From Acanthococcus lagerstroemiae (taxonomy: Eukaryota > Arthropoda > Insecta > Hemiptera > Eriococcidae): 64,000 bases of DNA. Under the pieces are notes generated by a model, which was not told the DNA's origin, made no database searches, and saw only the letters and a program-made list of their open reading frames with translations. The position numbers and the translations under genes are program-made. This document shows positions 21,545 to 31,934 of the stretch, piece by piece (within the stretch, counting starts at the first letter, position 1; each line of letters starts with the position of its first letter). Location of the stretch: NCBI GenBank assembly GCA_031841125.1, contig CM063106.1:44195806-44259805 (forward strand), read 5' to 3'.

Positions 21545-21754
21545 ATGGAAGAAGCAAAAGAACTTCATGCCCCAGCTAGGAGAAAATTTTGTCGAAGAAG
21601 AATTATAACCAATGGTATTGATGATTTGTGGGCTGCTGATTTGTTGATTATGGATAAATACTCAAGACAGAATAAGGGTTTCAAATATCTATTAAATGTT
21701 ATTGACACATTCTCTAAATATGTTTGGATTGAACCGCTAAAAAATAAAACTTAG
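21545..21754 (+). pseudogene. Polinton-type integrase fragment (copy 2)
   Basis: Twin of 13642-13851, with the same 69-codon protein. A single base change (ataatgg/attatgg) is silent. It is again truncated before the catalytic Glu. Confidence 0.75.
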
Positions 21755-21989
21755 AAGCTGCCTCGTCGAATAATTTCGTTACTGACTCGATGCGTACAAC
21801 CAAACCTTCAATCTGTTCCATACAACTTTCTTCGTTTCGATAAACGATGTTATTGATATGAGGTCCGATCTGTTCCCTACAACTATATACCGCGGTTGAG
21901 CGTTTCTCAGTGACAATCGCTTCGAGATGAATTTGAAAAACGTAATAATTCTTAGATTCATAAATTAAAAACTTGAATGTTTTTTTAGA

Positions 21990-22370
21990 GTGAATTTGTC
22001 GGGGTCACCGCGGCGGTGTTCGCCAGAGAAGTCCTAGAGGAATTCCTGAAGAAGTATCTGCAGCCTTACGTATCGGTTACTACGGCCGCGGGTATAGAAG
22101 CAGCTTACATCCAATTTCTACACGATACGACGAATCAGGATGCCGTCAGACTAAACACGGCAATCTTGAATAGGATGACCAGGCAAGAATCGGCACGCAA
22201 TGTCCGAACAGCATATGCAACTTCATAACGTCATCCAGAATTGTGCACGCAGCAAGCACCGCTTACAGGAACCTTCACGCTGCTCAGATGTTTACTAATG
22301 TACTCTTGGGAGTGCCCCGTCTCACTGATAATGAGAAAATATGTGTTGAAATCCTAACAGAATTCGTTTA
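21990..22370 (+). pseudogene. unrecognised helical ORF (copy 2)
   Basis: Twin of 14087-14468, with the same internal TAA, one Leu-to-Ser change before it, and a one-base deletion after it. Confidence 0.4.
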
Positions 22371-22567
22371 AATAATAAATGGTAAAATCTGGATCTCTCT
22401 CTCTTCATTACTTTGATTGCGTTGGATTCATTGAAATTCGATTTTACTCATTTGAGAAATTTTTAACGAAAATATAACCTACTCATTGGGGAGTAAATTA
22501 GCATTGTTGAATGATATCATTGATGATTAATTTTATGATGAAAATTGATTAATGGTGATTTACCTAT

Positions 22568-22894
22568 TTATTGCCGTATCGAGTTAATCGGATTTATAAG
22601 CGTATTTATTTTATCGGTTCTTGCTCTGATTAATCGCTGAAATAGTCCCCATTGAAGCTCGGTGAGCGTACCAAAAAAGGTGAGTCTGGATCTTCGGACT
22701 TGAAACCGTAAAGAATGGGATGCTGGAATTTCGGTTGAGTAGTGGTAAACTAAATATGATACAGGTTTTTCGGTTAAATCGTAGGCCTTATATGTGTTTA
22801 TGATCATCTGTCGTTGGGCCGACCCGACCGCCTTACCACGCTTATTTCGCGATGTAGGTGATTCGAATGTTTTCTTCATTTGAGAGAACGGCAT
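22568..22894 (-). pseudogene. possible transposase N-terminal HTH (copy 2)
   Basis: Twin of 14709-14993. Loss of one T near 22631 extends the frame to 108 codons, but the added residues show no motif. Confidence 0.35.
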
Positions 22895-23332
22895 TTACAC
22901 GTTAATAGATGATTATCGTTGATCGGTTGCAATAAATTAAACTAGCACAACTACATAAAATCGATGGGAAACCGTTGAATCTTGGTTGGCGAAAATTCGA
23001 ATTAAACAGCGGCGCGGCAATAGACAGGGAGAATTGATAATATAGTGAACGTGCCGGCATGATTATTATACTGATAAGTGTTGAAAAACGTGCGACGACT
23101 TTTGCAAACTCTCCTTGGATAGACTATAGTGCCAGAATTTTTTTAAGAGCAGTTGCGTCGCACCTTCGCACCTACGGTGCTCCGGAGCTGCTAGGATTCT
23201 TGAACCAATTTTGAGTTCGTTGAAGTTCATTGAGCATGTTGAAAATCGGTTTTTGAATCGATTTTGAGTTTGTTGAGGTTCATTGAGCATGCTGAAAAAG
23301 CGTTATTTAGAGTAAAAAGATGAGAGAAGTAG

Positions 23333-23409
23333 CATGAAAAAGTGTGATACATCCTCACATTTATTTTTCTTCGAAAAATAAATGTGAGCTTGTATCACAC
23401 TTTTTTATG
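23333..23409. mobile_element. short hairpin MITE (copy 2)
   Basis: Twin of 15432-15508, with the same 36-base arms. Confidence 0.75.
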
Positions 23410-23778
23410 ACTACTAAGTCACTTTGAGAAAACATTTCAGATAGCACCTTTTCACACTGACCCTACGATAATATAACGCCTTTATAAAAAATAGATTTTG
23501 AATAACAATCGTTTGTATACCAATTTCATGGAGAAAGAAAGAAACAGAAAATCTGACCGGCAGTTCTTAAATTAGGAATACATATAGACACAAGACGTCA
23601 GAAAATTTGAACGACTTTTCTAATCTGAAGAGCTCTTCATTACGTGATATTTAGTCGAGATTAATGAAAAAAAAAAAAAAAAAAAAAATCGAGGAAGAAA
23701 CTGCAAAACTAAAAATCTTGAATCGTTTTCGTTTCTCAACACGTGACATAGAGAATGATGTCGATTTCGCGGAAATAT

Positions 23779-24356
23779 CAGGGATGAGAAGCTTAAACTG
23801 TTAAGCTTAAACTTTCGCTTAAACTTAAAAGTTTTTCCAAAAATCTCATTCGCTTAGCTTCAGCTTTTTGCCCTTATCATTAGCTTTTCAGCGCTTCGCT
23901 ATCGGCTTTTTTTTTCAACATTATACTCAATTCCGCATGAAATCGACCATAGTGAATAATTCATCAAGTATGAACTTCGTATGTAGTACTTAGTACTAAC
24001 TTACTGGTCAACGTCAACATCAGTCAGACGTGAAACGTGAAGCGAAGTCGACACTGAAGCACTGAAGCAGGAAGCACCAAGGAAACAGGCGAACACAAAG
24101 AACAACCCAGAAGCCGGAACCCAGAACCCGCGGCCGCTGACATGATTTTTCAACTTAAAAAATTAAGTGTTGTGATTTTTTCGGCTTTTTGATAGAAAAT
24201 GTGAATGTCTTAATTAAGCTGCTCAGCGTATCCTTTTTGGCTGGCTTTGCGCTTAATGAACAGCGAATGGCTGACTTTTTCATTCGCTTAAAAGCCCTTT
24301 AATAATGAGCTTAAGCTTCGGCTTAAGCGGTTATCGGCTTAAACTTCTCATCCCTG
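23779..24356. mobile_element. hAT MITE with 8-bp duplication (copy 2)
   Basis: Twin of 15875-16453: CAGGGATG termini and GGAAATAT flanking on both sides (23771-23778 and 24357-24364). Confidence 0.85.
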
Positions 24357-25803
24357 GGAAATATCGAGTGATTATTCATTTTGCAGAAAGAGGCGTTCCG
24401 AATAAGTTCCTATATTGAGCGTAGTATGATGAGAGTGGACTGAATCATTACAAACAAAAATTAGTTTACCTCATCTTTTTTTGAGATTTTCTTTCAATTC
24501 TCGTGTACGTCTCCAGCTTTCACTCCGCATTTGTATGTTTGCTTGTCAAAAATCTTGTTCCTCAACAACAATTTCCCGACATCTTTCAACGACTCAAAAT
24601 TTAGCATGCATTTGAGCTTTTTTCACAATTCTTTAGGTCCTTAAAAAAATAAAATTAAAAATAAAGAAATCGTTAAGTACATTATTAGTACTATTAGAAG
24701 AAGAAAATACCTATGCAAGTTCTTTTACCATCAGTCTATTTTCACTCACGTTTTCAGCTAATGCATGTATTTCCTCTTCATTCAAAGATTTAGGAAACCT
24801 GCTTCTCCTAGGCATACTGTTACCTGAACAAACACAAATCAATAATTTATCGAACACGACATGTTTCATTTTTCAGGTAAAAGCATTTTTCTGATGATGT
24901 TCGAAACTAAAAACAGTAAATGGAACGATTTTTTATCGGCTGTGTAATTTCATTAATCATATCAATTACAAATAAACCTGTACTGAAAATCAAACAAGTA
25001 GGTACGTCTAGTTTCCCCACATCACATGAGAAAAACGTGTCTTTCACTACATTGAATTTCAAATTCGAAGATTCCAAGAAACAATCTGATAAAATGGACG
25101 CTGTTCAGCAAAAAGGACTAAAGCGATATTTGTTGACAAAATGAGTTATTAGTATCGTTGCAAAGAGTGTAAAAAGTGGAATTTTTCAAAATTGGGCCGA
25201 CGATACAAAAATGTGTTCCCACGTTGAAAAAGAGCTTAAAGATTTTGGCACTTACCTATACCTCTGTTGTTCATTTTGACATAGGATTGGTTTACCCGAC
25301 AATGATAATAATTATTAACACACAATAACAATAAACGGATGATTGATTCTTTTCTTTTTTCTTTTTTTTTCCCCTAAAAATACTTTGCCATCAACTCAAA
25401 AATTTGATAATTTGAGTAACCCGCCAGAACCCGCCAAGTAAAGAAATCGCGAATCAGAGTGACCAAAACGTCAGATTTGAAAAATAAAAATTTGGCTATA
25501 GCTAAAAAATAGTATATTTTGCAACAAGTGCAAGAAGCGCGTTATTTATGACGAGTGTAAAGTTTAAAGCACGAGCCACGCGAGTGCTGCAATTGAAACT
25601 CGAAGTTTAAATTAAATCCCAATGGAAGCTGAGTGTTCAATGTTCAATAACCATTTTACTTTGCAGTCAATGTTACAAAAAAAAAAAAAAAAAAAAAAAA
25701 GATTTAAATAACAATTTACCCTCAGATAATTATAATAATTCTAATTTTTTCTTCTTCAAAATTCAAAATATTGACTCATTTACCTAAATCCTTTCCTAAA
25801 TCC

Positions 25804-26710
25804 CAGAGGTGCTTAGCCAATCAGATTGGCTAAAACTAACAGCTAAAACTAGGGCTCTATAGTTTCACCTGGGTATACTAAGCCACCATTTTGGTTCATA
25901 CTGCGCCCGTCGATGCCGAATTGACTACGCGTTACGCTCCGCATAGTCGGATTCGGCATCCACGGGCGCAGTATGAACCAAAATGGCGGCTTAGTATACC
26001 CAGGTGAAACTATAGAGCCCTACTAAAACTATTTTTTTATTATTAATTGGCTTCGGCTAAGGGCTAATGGCTACAGGACGCTGATTGGCTAGCTAACGGC
26101 TAAAGACTAATCCACATTTTCGGTAAAAATAAAATAGGTAGTTATCGCACAAAGTTGCTAAAAGCAATTCAAACAGAAAACCTCGTTGCAAATCTGACAT
26201 TCTCGATCAGCTGCCGCACAATGAGGAGAAAAATCGTTATTCGCTTCAATATTCGAACATCATGTATTGCTGGTAGTATACCCTATTGCGGTCACGCCAG
26301 TATCAACCATCGACTTCATTCTCATCACGTCATTGCAAAGTTGATGGATGAGCCGCACAGAGTGCGCTCCCAAGGTCCCAACATAGGTGAAGTGGTAACT
26401 TGGTTCCAGATTCCAGTTCTTTTTCTTTTCCCCAATTCTGAGTTGAGTTTGACCGAGTTTGCAGTTTCTATCCAAAAAACGAAAATCCATAGAAAAGGAA
26501 TAGGAAAAAAATTCAGTTTGAATGTAGTCAAAAGGGAAAAGGCAAGAAATTAGCAAAATGAAATCAACTGTTAGCTTCCGAGTTTTCATTGGCTTATGGC
26601 TAGCTAATGGCTAAAAAATTTTCAACCGGCTAGCTAACAGCTGGCTAAAAATCTCCCAAAAACTGCAAGCTGACGGCTGATGGCTAGCTAAGCATAAGCA
26701 TGCATCTCTG
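25804..26710. mobile_element. complete hAT MITE, CTAAATCC duplication
   Basis: Left end CAGAGGTGCTTAGCC; right end the complement of CAGAGATGCATGC followed by 'ttatgcttagctagcc'. A perfect 8-base target duplication CTAAATCC lies at 25796-25803 and 26711-26718. Both ends are rich in 'ggctaa/gctagctaac' steps. The element is 907 bp with no transposase, and hosts the hairpin at 25852-26020. Confidence 0.85.
25852..26020. mobile_element. hairpin MITE nested in hAT MITE (copy 2)
   Basis: 169 bp with arms of about 70 bases, flanked by TA on both sides. Related hairpins at 42231-42369 and 53473-53613 share the 'ccattttg' step in the arms and a 'cg(c/t)ncg' loop, but have different outer arms. Confidence 0.85.
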
Positions 26711-26904
26711 CTAAATCCTACTAAAAGGCTAAAAATGGCGTCTGTCAATACCCAGATGTTTCCAGCTGGTCGGTGCTTTACACGTTCAGGTGATAACATG
26801 AAAACAGATTATCAATAAGGCTAAAAGTGTGTAGTGAATAGCATAATTATTTTTATGTAAGTGCAGCTTATTTTATTTCTAGAGTCCTAGATGGTTTATT
26901 GCAG

Positions 26905-27565
26905 TTACGATTTATGTAGTCCAGATACCCACTGTTGTGGATTCAACCAATGTTGTAGCAATGACTCATTTTTACGAGTGTACATCGGGTATGATTTATT
27001 ATTAATATTCCTAGTTTCTAGTCTTGTATATAAAACTCATATTCCTTGAATTAATAAAATTTTCAGAGCTGGAATTAGCCTCTTCGTTTTATTAATATTA
27101 GCTTGGTATCTGTACCGCATCCGCAAGAATCGCGTGAATCTTCGTAAAAATGTTTTAGTACCCAGGCAGAATACTGGCGACACAGAGCCACTGATTCATC
27201 CGGAAGATGTGAGAACTATTCATATGCCTGTAAGTAACCCATGTCTGAGTCAGTATTCTATATTCTCTAGAAAAAAAGTAATTTTAATGCTACCTGACCT
27301 TCAGACATTGATATTTTGGAGTCTTTCAACTAGTGTACCATGATTTATAATACACCTCATTAATACTAATGCCAATGAAGACGGCCATTGTACAGATCTG
27401 GTAGTTCATTTAGGGATTCACGTTTCTATATGATTTAAAGACCGAATAAACTTTGACAGCATTTAAAAATATTTTGAAATCTGTTTCAAATTAGAAACGA
27501 ATTTTAAAAATTCATAACTTATGATTGTAAAACATGAAAAACCCCATGTTATGTTTCAGGAATGA
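26905..27565 (+). CDS. small Cys-rich single-pass membrane protein, 5' end missing
   Basis: Two internal exons join in phase. The first, 26905-26988 (acceptor 'tttattgcag', donor GTATGA), encodes a cysteine cluster 'YDLCSPDTHCCGFNQCCSND'. The second, 27067-27229 (donor GTAAGT), encodes a hydrophobic span 'GISLFVLLILAWYLY' followed by a basic stop-transfer 'RIRKNR' and a polar cytoplasmic tail ending 'IHMP'. A final exon starting at 27560 adds one Glu and a TGA. A short CC..CC ectodomain before a single membrane span recalls WBP1/VOPP1 and Shisa-like proteins; I do not see PPxY motifs. The exon with a start codon and signal peptide is not found. The function is unknown. Confidence 0.5.
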
Positions 27566-28570
27566 ATATCGTGAAAACTCCACCCGCTATGCATGTATGA
27601 AGAAAGGCAATCCTATAATGGCTGGCTCAGATGATCTTAATGCTTGATGATTTCCCGTTTGTTGTTTCCCAACATCAAATTCAACATCATATTAGCTTTT
27701 ATTTTAATTATTTAGACTATTCAAATAGGTGTGGTGTCTTCATCTCTGTACTTCTGTTTAAAATTAACAATGAATAATTGGAGGAATTTCGTGGGCAGGT
27801 AATGAGAGAGCTAGCCGTGCGAAGACCATTTCATGTACTTTCCACCCTGAAACGCAACGATTCAACGAAACAAAATTTTCGCTGTTTACAGACCAGTATT
27901 AGATTCGTTTTTTGAATTAGAAAGCATGTTTTTCAACTTTTTTTATGTTGTTGTTTTGCCGTTTGTTGATATTATAATAATCTTTTAGTTATGTTCTTGA
28001 TAAATCGTGGTGTATCAACGATAGATTACATTATGTACTGTTGATCCAAATATCTGTCTAGTCAAATCGGTGATAAAATACACCTCTGATGTCTGATACG
28101 TTATAATCTTCATTAATTATTATTTAAACGTATACAATTTCTAAAAATAGACCTACCTCTGGAATGTTTATGAATAGGGAAGAATGGTACTGGTTCATGA
28201 CCACCTTAGGGTAATTATTTCAGAAATTGATCATTCTTTATTCTAGAGTTTCGCTAATTGTTCGCTAAAATAATAAAACATTCAATTTCAATATTATTTT
28301 ATTAAAAATACTCAACAATACATTATAATACAATGGTGGTTAAGAAGGTTTATATTCCACATTATAATTAATTACTGAACTATTTTCACGGAATGCTTGC
28401 TTCATCATTGCCACAGTAAACTGAAAGAAAATTAAGATGAGCACGTCAGTGAGAGAAACAAGTAGAGGAAGAAATGAGAGACACCTACACACAAGTGAGG
28501 AATAATTCACATTCAGCATCTTACCCTGTCCAGTAAAAATAATAGTATATTATGCAACTTTTGGCATCCG
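27566..28570. other. 3' UTR/intergenic, no gene seen
   Basis: Probably begins with the 3' UTR of the Cys-rich membrane protein. An AATAAA lies near 28270. No ORF or repeat family is recognised. Confidence 0.4.
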
Positions 28571-28571
28571 T

Positions 28572-28895
28572 TGCATACGATACTTTATCCAATAAGTGCT
28601 CTAACAGTACCCTATAATGGATGAATTTTACGAATACGTACTTGTATTCACTTGTGCAATAGAGTACACTTTATTGCACAAGAGCGATAAAAGTATCAGT
28701 TTTATTGCACAAGAGCGATAAAAGTATCAGTTTTATTGCACAACAGCAATAAAATTATCAATTTTATTGTCCTACAGCAATGAAGTTGACCTGGTTTTGC
28801 ACAGTCTTAGAATGTCAATAAATCTCTACTTTTAGTATTATAAATTCGTCCATAATAGGGTACTTTTAGAGCACGTATTGGATAGAATTAGTTAT
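28572..28895. mobile_element. MITE with internal 31-bp tandem repeats
   Basis: Terminal arms pair: 'ccaataagtgctctaacagtaccctataatgg' on the left with '...ccataatagggtacttttagagcacgtattgg' on the right. Between them a 31-base unit, 'ttttattgcacaagagcgat...', is repeated about 3.5 times (28668-28790) with growing divergence. No ORF. Confidence 0.7.
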
Positions 28896-28899
28896 TATG

Positions 28900-29312
28900 A
28901 CGTCCATCCGTACCCAATTTTTGTCTAAGGGAAGACAGAAGAAGGAAGGATACAGAACGGCGTAGTTCCCCACTAAGATTTTATAATTTTCCGGAAACAC
29001 TGACGACCTATTCCATTCGTGAAGAAAGTATGAATTCAAAACGGAATTATTCGTTTACACGGTCGTTTATAGGAAACCGAAACTAATGTTTTCTCTCCCG
29101 CAAGCGACAACATAAATGGAATATTTCGTTTGAACCCCAGGAAGGAAGATCAATACACAAGTTGACTGCATTTTTTCTTTTTGTTTTTATCCAAAAATGA
29201 GAAAATATTTAAACATCAGTCGGACGTGTTAAAAATATGCATGGTGTTTCTACTTATGGGGCAGACTTTTCATTTTACATTGATGCGAAATTGGTTTGGT
29301 TTAATTTTGGAA
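28900..29312. other. intergenic, no gene seen
   Basis: No supported feature. Confidence 0.4.
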
Positions 29313-29603
29313 CAGTGGCGGATTCAAGGGGGGGGCATGGGTTACATGGCCCCCTTGGTTGAAATTTTCAACGGAATAATAGGAAAAAAGGAATAAAAAT
29401 GATGAATTGTACCCTCATTAAAGGCCACAAATGTATAATAACGCATCTATATGTCTATTCGTCATTATGTATCCCATATTAGATAAAATATTTTTCCGGG
29501 AGCACTCCCGCCCCCACACCCATTCCAACATAAAAGCCAGAGTTAATCAATATGTATCGCCGCTACTGCCCCCCTCCATCTCCTTTTTCGAAATCCACGC
29601 CTG
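29313..29603. mobile_element. hAT MITE, CAGTGGCGGATTCAAGG end
   Basis: Left CAGTGGCGGATTCA and right the complement of CAGGCGTGGATTTCG. Flanking octamers TTTTGGAA (29305-29312) and TCTTGGAA (29604-29611) match at 7 of 8 positions, as expected for a somewhat old hAT insertion. No transposase. Confidence 0.65.
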
Positions 29604-29611
29604 TCTTGGAA

Positions 29612-30778
29612 GAAGTTAGCAGAAACGAAGTTGACATTACACACATTTAAATTTAATTTAAAAAAAATTTTAAAACGTGAATACGATTACCTTAACCACG
29701 AAAATTGGGGCATACCAGGATCTGCACCTTGTCGGAATCCTGTAAGCAAGAACAGAATTTCTGTATCACAGGGTATGATTAAACAGATTTACAGAATACA
29801 AAAAGGATGGAATTTCAAGTAGTTTACTGGGAATTTGAAAATATAATTTTCGAATCCGTGATATAAACCAACTCATTTAAAAGACCAGTTAATATTGCAG
29901 AATTTAGGTAGAAATCGGGCTACTACGCATTTTCAATCAAACTCACTACCAAACTTGTAGAGAAGCTTCGTGTTTTGAAATGACGATTATCATTTCACTT
30001 GCAACGAGATGAAAAAACCTCATAGTTGATAAGACAAACGAATACTCTTAAAAGCTGGAATTATTATGAAGTCAATCAACGCAATTACTTCTGGTTACCA
30101 CCGATTACAGTAAAACAAACACTTTCTATATTCTTTTTGGAAACACATGCTATTCATACAAGTTGTGTACGATTTTTATTACCTAGGTTCGGATGCTATA
30201 TTTATATAATAACGTTTACATATTCATCTTTCTTTTTCATGTTATAGTACGTCTATTTATTCCCATCAGTATTAAAATGAAAACACAAATTGTAAGGTAT
30301 TATCGTAGTCTCTTGTACCGGGAATTTAGTTCTGAATCATAAGCTCAGCAAAGGTAAAGGGTAGTACGTTCAGTTATAACCCGGGGTCTCAGTACATCCT
30401 AATTCACTTGAACAAACATTAATTCAAAAGTTACTACGACGACTTACCCAGATATATAATTGTCGGAATGTAACCCCAATGAAAGACAATTCGCATGATA
30501 CCGAGCATGAATGATATTCTACTTTTGATTCCAGGTTGCATGTTTTCAGCTTAAAGCAAAGAAGGTGATAAAGATTGGAGATAGTACGAATGATATTACT
30601 TGAAGTAGATACTGTACAATTTGAATAATTGCTGCTCGAGAGGAATTCGTCAATCTCAAGAGTCAAGATAATATAAATTCTGAACTCAAGTTTCAAATTA
30701 ATTTCTATTCAACGCGATGAAAATTCGAATGAAATTATGGTGCATGCAGTCAGCATTTTTCCTTCTTGGCCTTGAGCA
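29612..30778. other. intergenic, no gene seen
   Basis: ORFs on both strands (for example 30424-30696 minus) have no recognisable motif and no splice context. Confidence 0.4.
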
Positions 30779-31350
30779 ATTGGACGCTATTCAGCTAAAG
30801 GGAACCAACCAGCTAAATTCGCGTTTTGAGAACACGTGATTCGAAGTTCAAGAACCATGATGTAGAAAGTAGCGGGTTATTAGTATCGTTGGAAAGAAAG
30901 AGCGTAAAAGGAGAATTTTTCAAAATTGGGCCCCCGATTCAAAAATGTGTACTCACGTTGAAAAAAGCTTATCAGTAAACGCTGCGTCATATAGTTTCTA
31001 TACGTGGCTCTTGAACTTCGAATCACGTGTTCTCAAAAAGCGGATTTTGCAAGTTGGTTCCCTCTTGCTGAATAGCGTCCAAATACTTACTAAGTGTTTT
31101 TTTTTCAACGTGAGTACACATTTTTTGAATCAGGGGGCCCAATTTTGAAAAATTCTACTATTATTTATCTCTTTCCAACGATGCTAATAACGTAATAATA
31201 ACATTAATAACTCATTAATTTTTGTTTACAAATGAGGAGTTATCTGTCAAAAGGGCCCCTGACTTATGAGAATCCCATTCGTCAGGGGCCTTTTTGACAG
31301 ATAACTCCTGAAATGTTGATGATGGTTCCCTTTTGCTGAACAGAGTCCAG
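30779..31350. mobile_element. compound GGACGC-family foldback cluster
   Basis: Three termini of the family are present: 'ttggacgctattcagctaaagggaacc' (30781), its complement at 31055-31085, and another at 31319-31348. An internal palindrome pairs 30915-30968 ('ttcaaaattgggccc...cacgttgaaaaaa') with 31100-31170. This looks like two copies, head to head or nested. Confidence 0.65.
31235..31309. mobile_element. 75-bp hairpin inside the GGACGC cluster
   Basis: 'aggagttatctgtcaaaagg' plus 'gcccctgac' pairs with 'gtcaggggcctttttgacag' plus 'ataactcct', leaving a loop of about 17 bases. Confidence 0.75.
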
Positions 31351-31354
31351 TTCA

Positions 31355-31536
31355 GGGATGGGCAAAAAATGATTCGCGAATCACTTTTCCCATATTGTTT
31401 TAAGAATGATTTGTGATTCGAATCATATTTGTTGTAATTTCTCCCATAAGAGCAATGTAATTTTTTGATTCGTGAACAATATCTTCGAAAGTGATTTGTG
31501 ATCCGAATCTATTTTCTTGATTCTGTCCATTCCCGT
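31355..31536. repeat. possible hAT MITE, CAGGGATGGGCA end
   Basis: Starts CAGGGATGGGCA and ends near the complement of CGGGAATGGACAG, with several 'gtgattcgaatc/gattcg' steps between. No matching 8-base duplication was found, so the boundaries are tentative. Confidence 0.4.
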
Positions 31537-31539
31537 TAT

Positions 31540-31934
31540 TCCGTTTGCGGTATCTTTCGAAGGTAGTGAACGATGCTGGCGTGCATGGTTGATGGTAGGA
31601 GCGAGGGAAGGCTGAAATAGTTCCATAGTTGTTTCGGTTCTAGTATTTGTGCGTTATTTATTTGTTAGTGTTCATTTGTGTTATGTTGCGAGTTTTGGTA
31701 GAATGGACGAAACGATTTAGCGAAACTGATTATCGTAATTGCAATTTTTCGTACCGTTTGAGCGCCATCCTTATTGAGTTTTTCTTCTCAAATTCCAGAT
31801 AACACGAACAAGTTTGAACCCTTTCGGATCAAATGTTAGTCGTAGATTGTTGATCGAGTACAAGCGTAGTCGGTACTCGCCGTACTGGTAATTAATTATT
31901 ACGAACTTGCGCTTGTATCTATAAGTAACCAAAA
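31540..31934 (+). promoter_or_regulatory. PIP4K upstream region and 5' UTR
   Basis: The sequence just before the PIP4K start codon. The start context 'aaccaaaaATGaac' has the A-rich leader common in insects. No TATA box was identified. The transcription start is unknown. Confidence 0.35.

Larger units (their letters stand above)
20514..26433 (+). repeat. 5.9 kb duplicated block, copy 2
   Basis: The twin of 12612-18523. Unlike copy 1 it continues cleanly past 26433 into the rest of the hAT MITE and the next host gene, so this copy has the natural right flank and copy 1 the natural left flank. Confidence 0.9.

Noticed and set aside
28668..28790. CRISPR-like array of 31-bp repeats
   Set aside because: The units are directly contiguous without spacers and lie inside a MITE in a eukaryotic genome.
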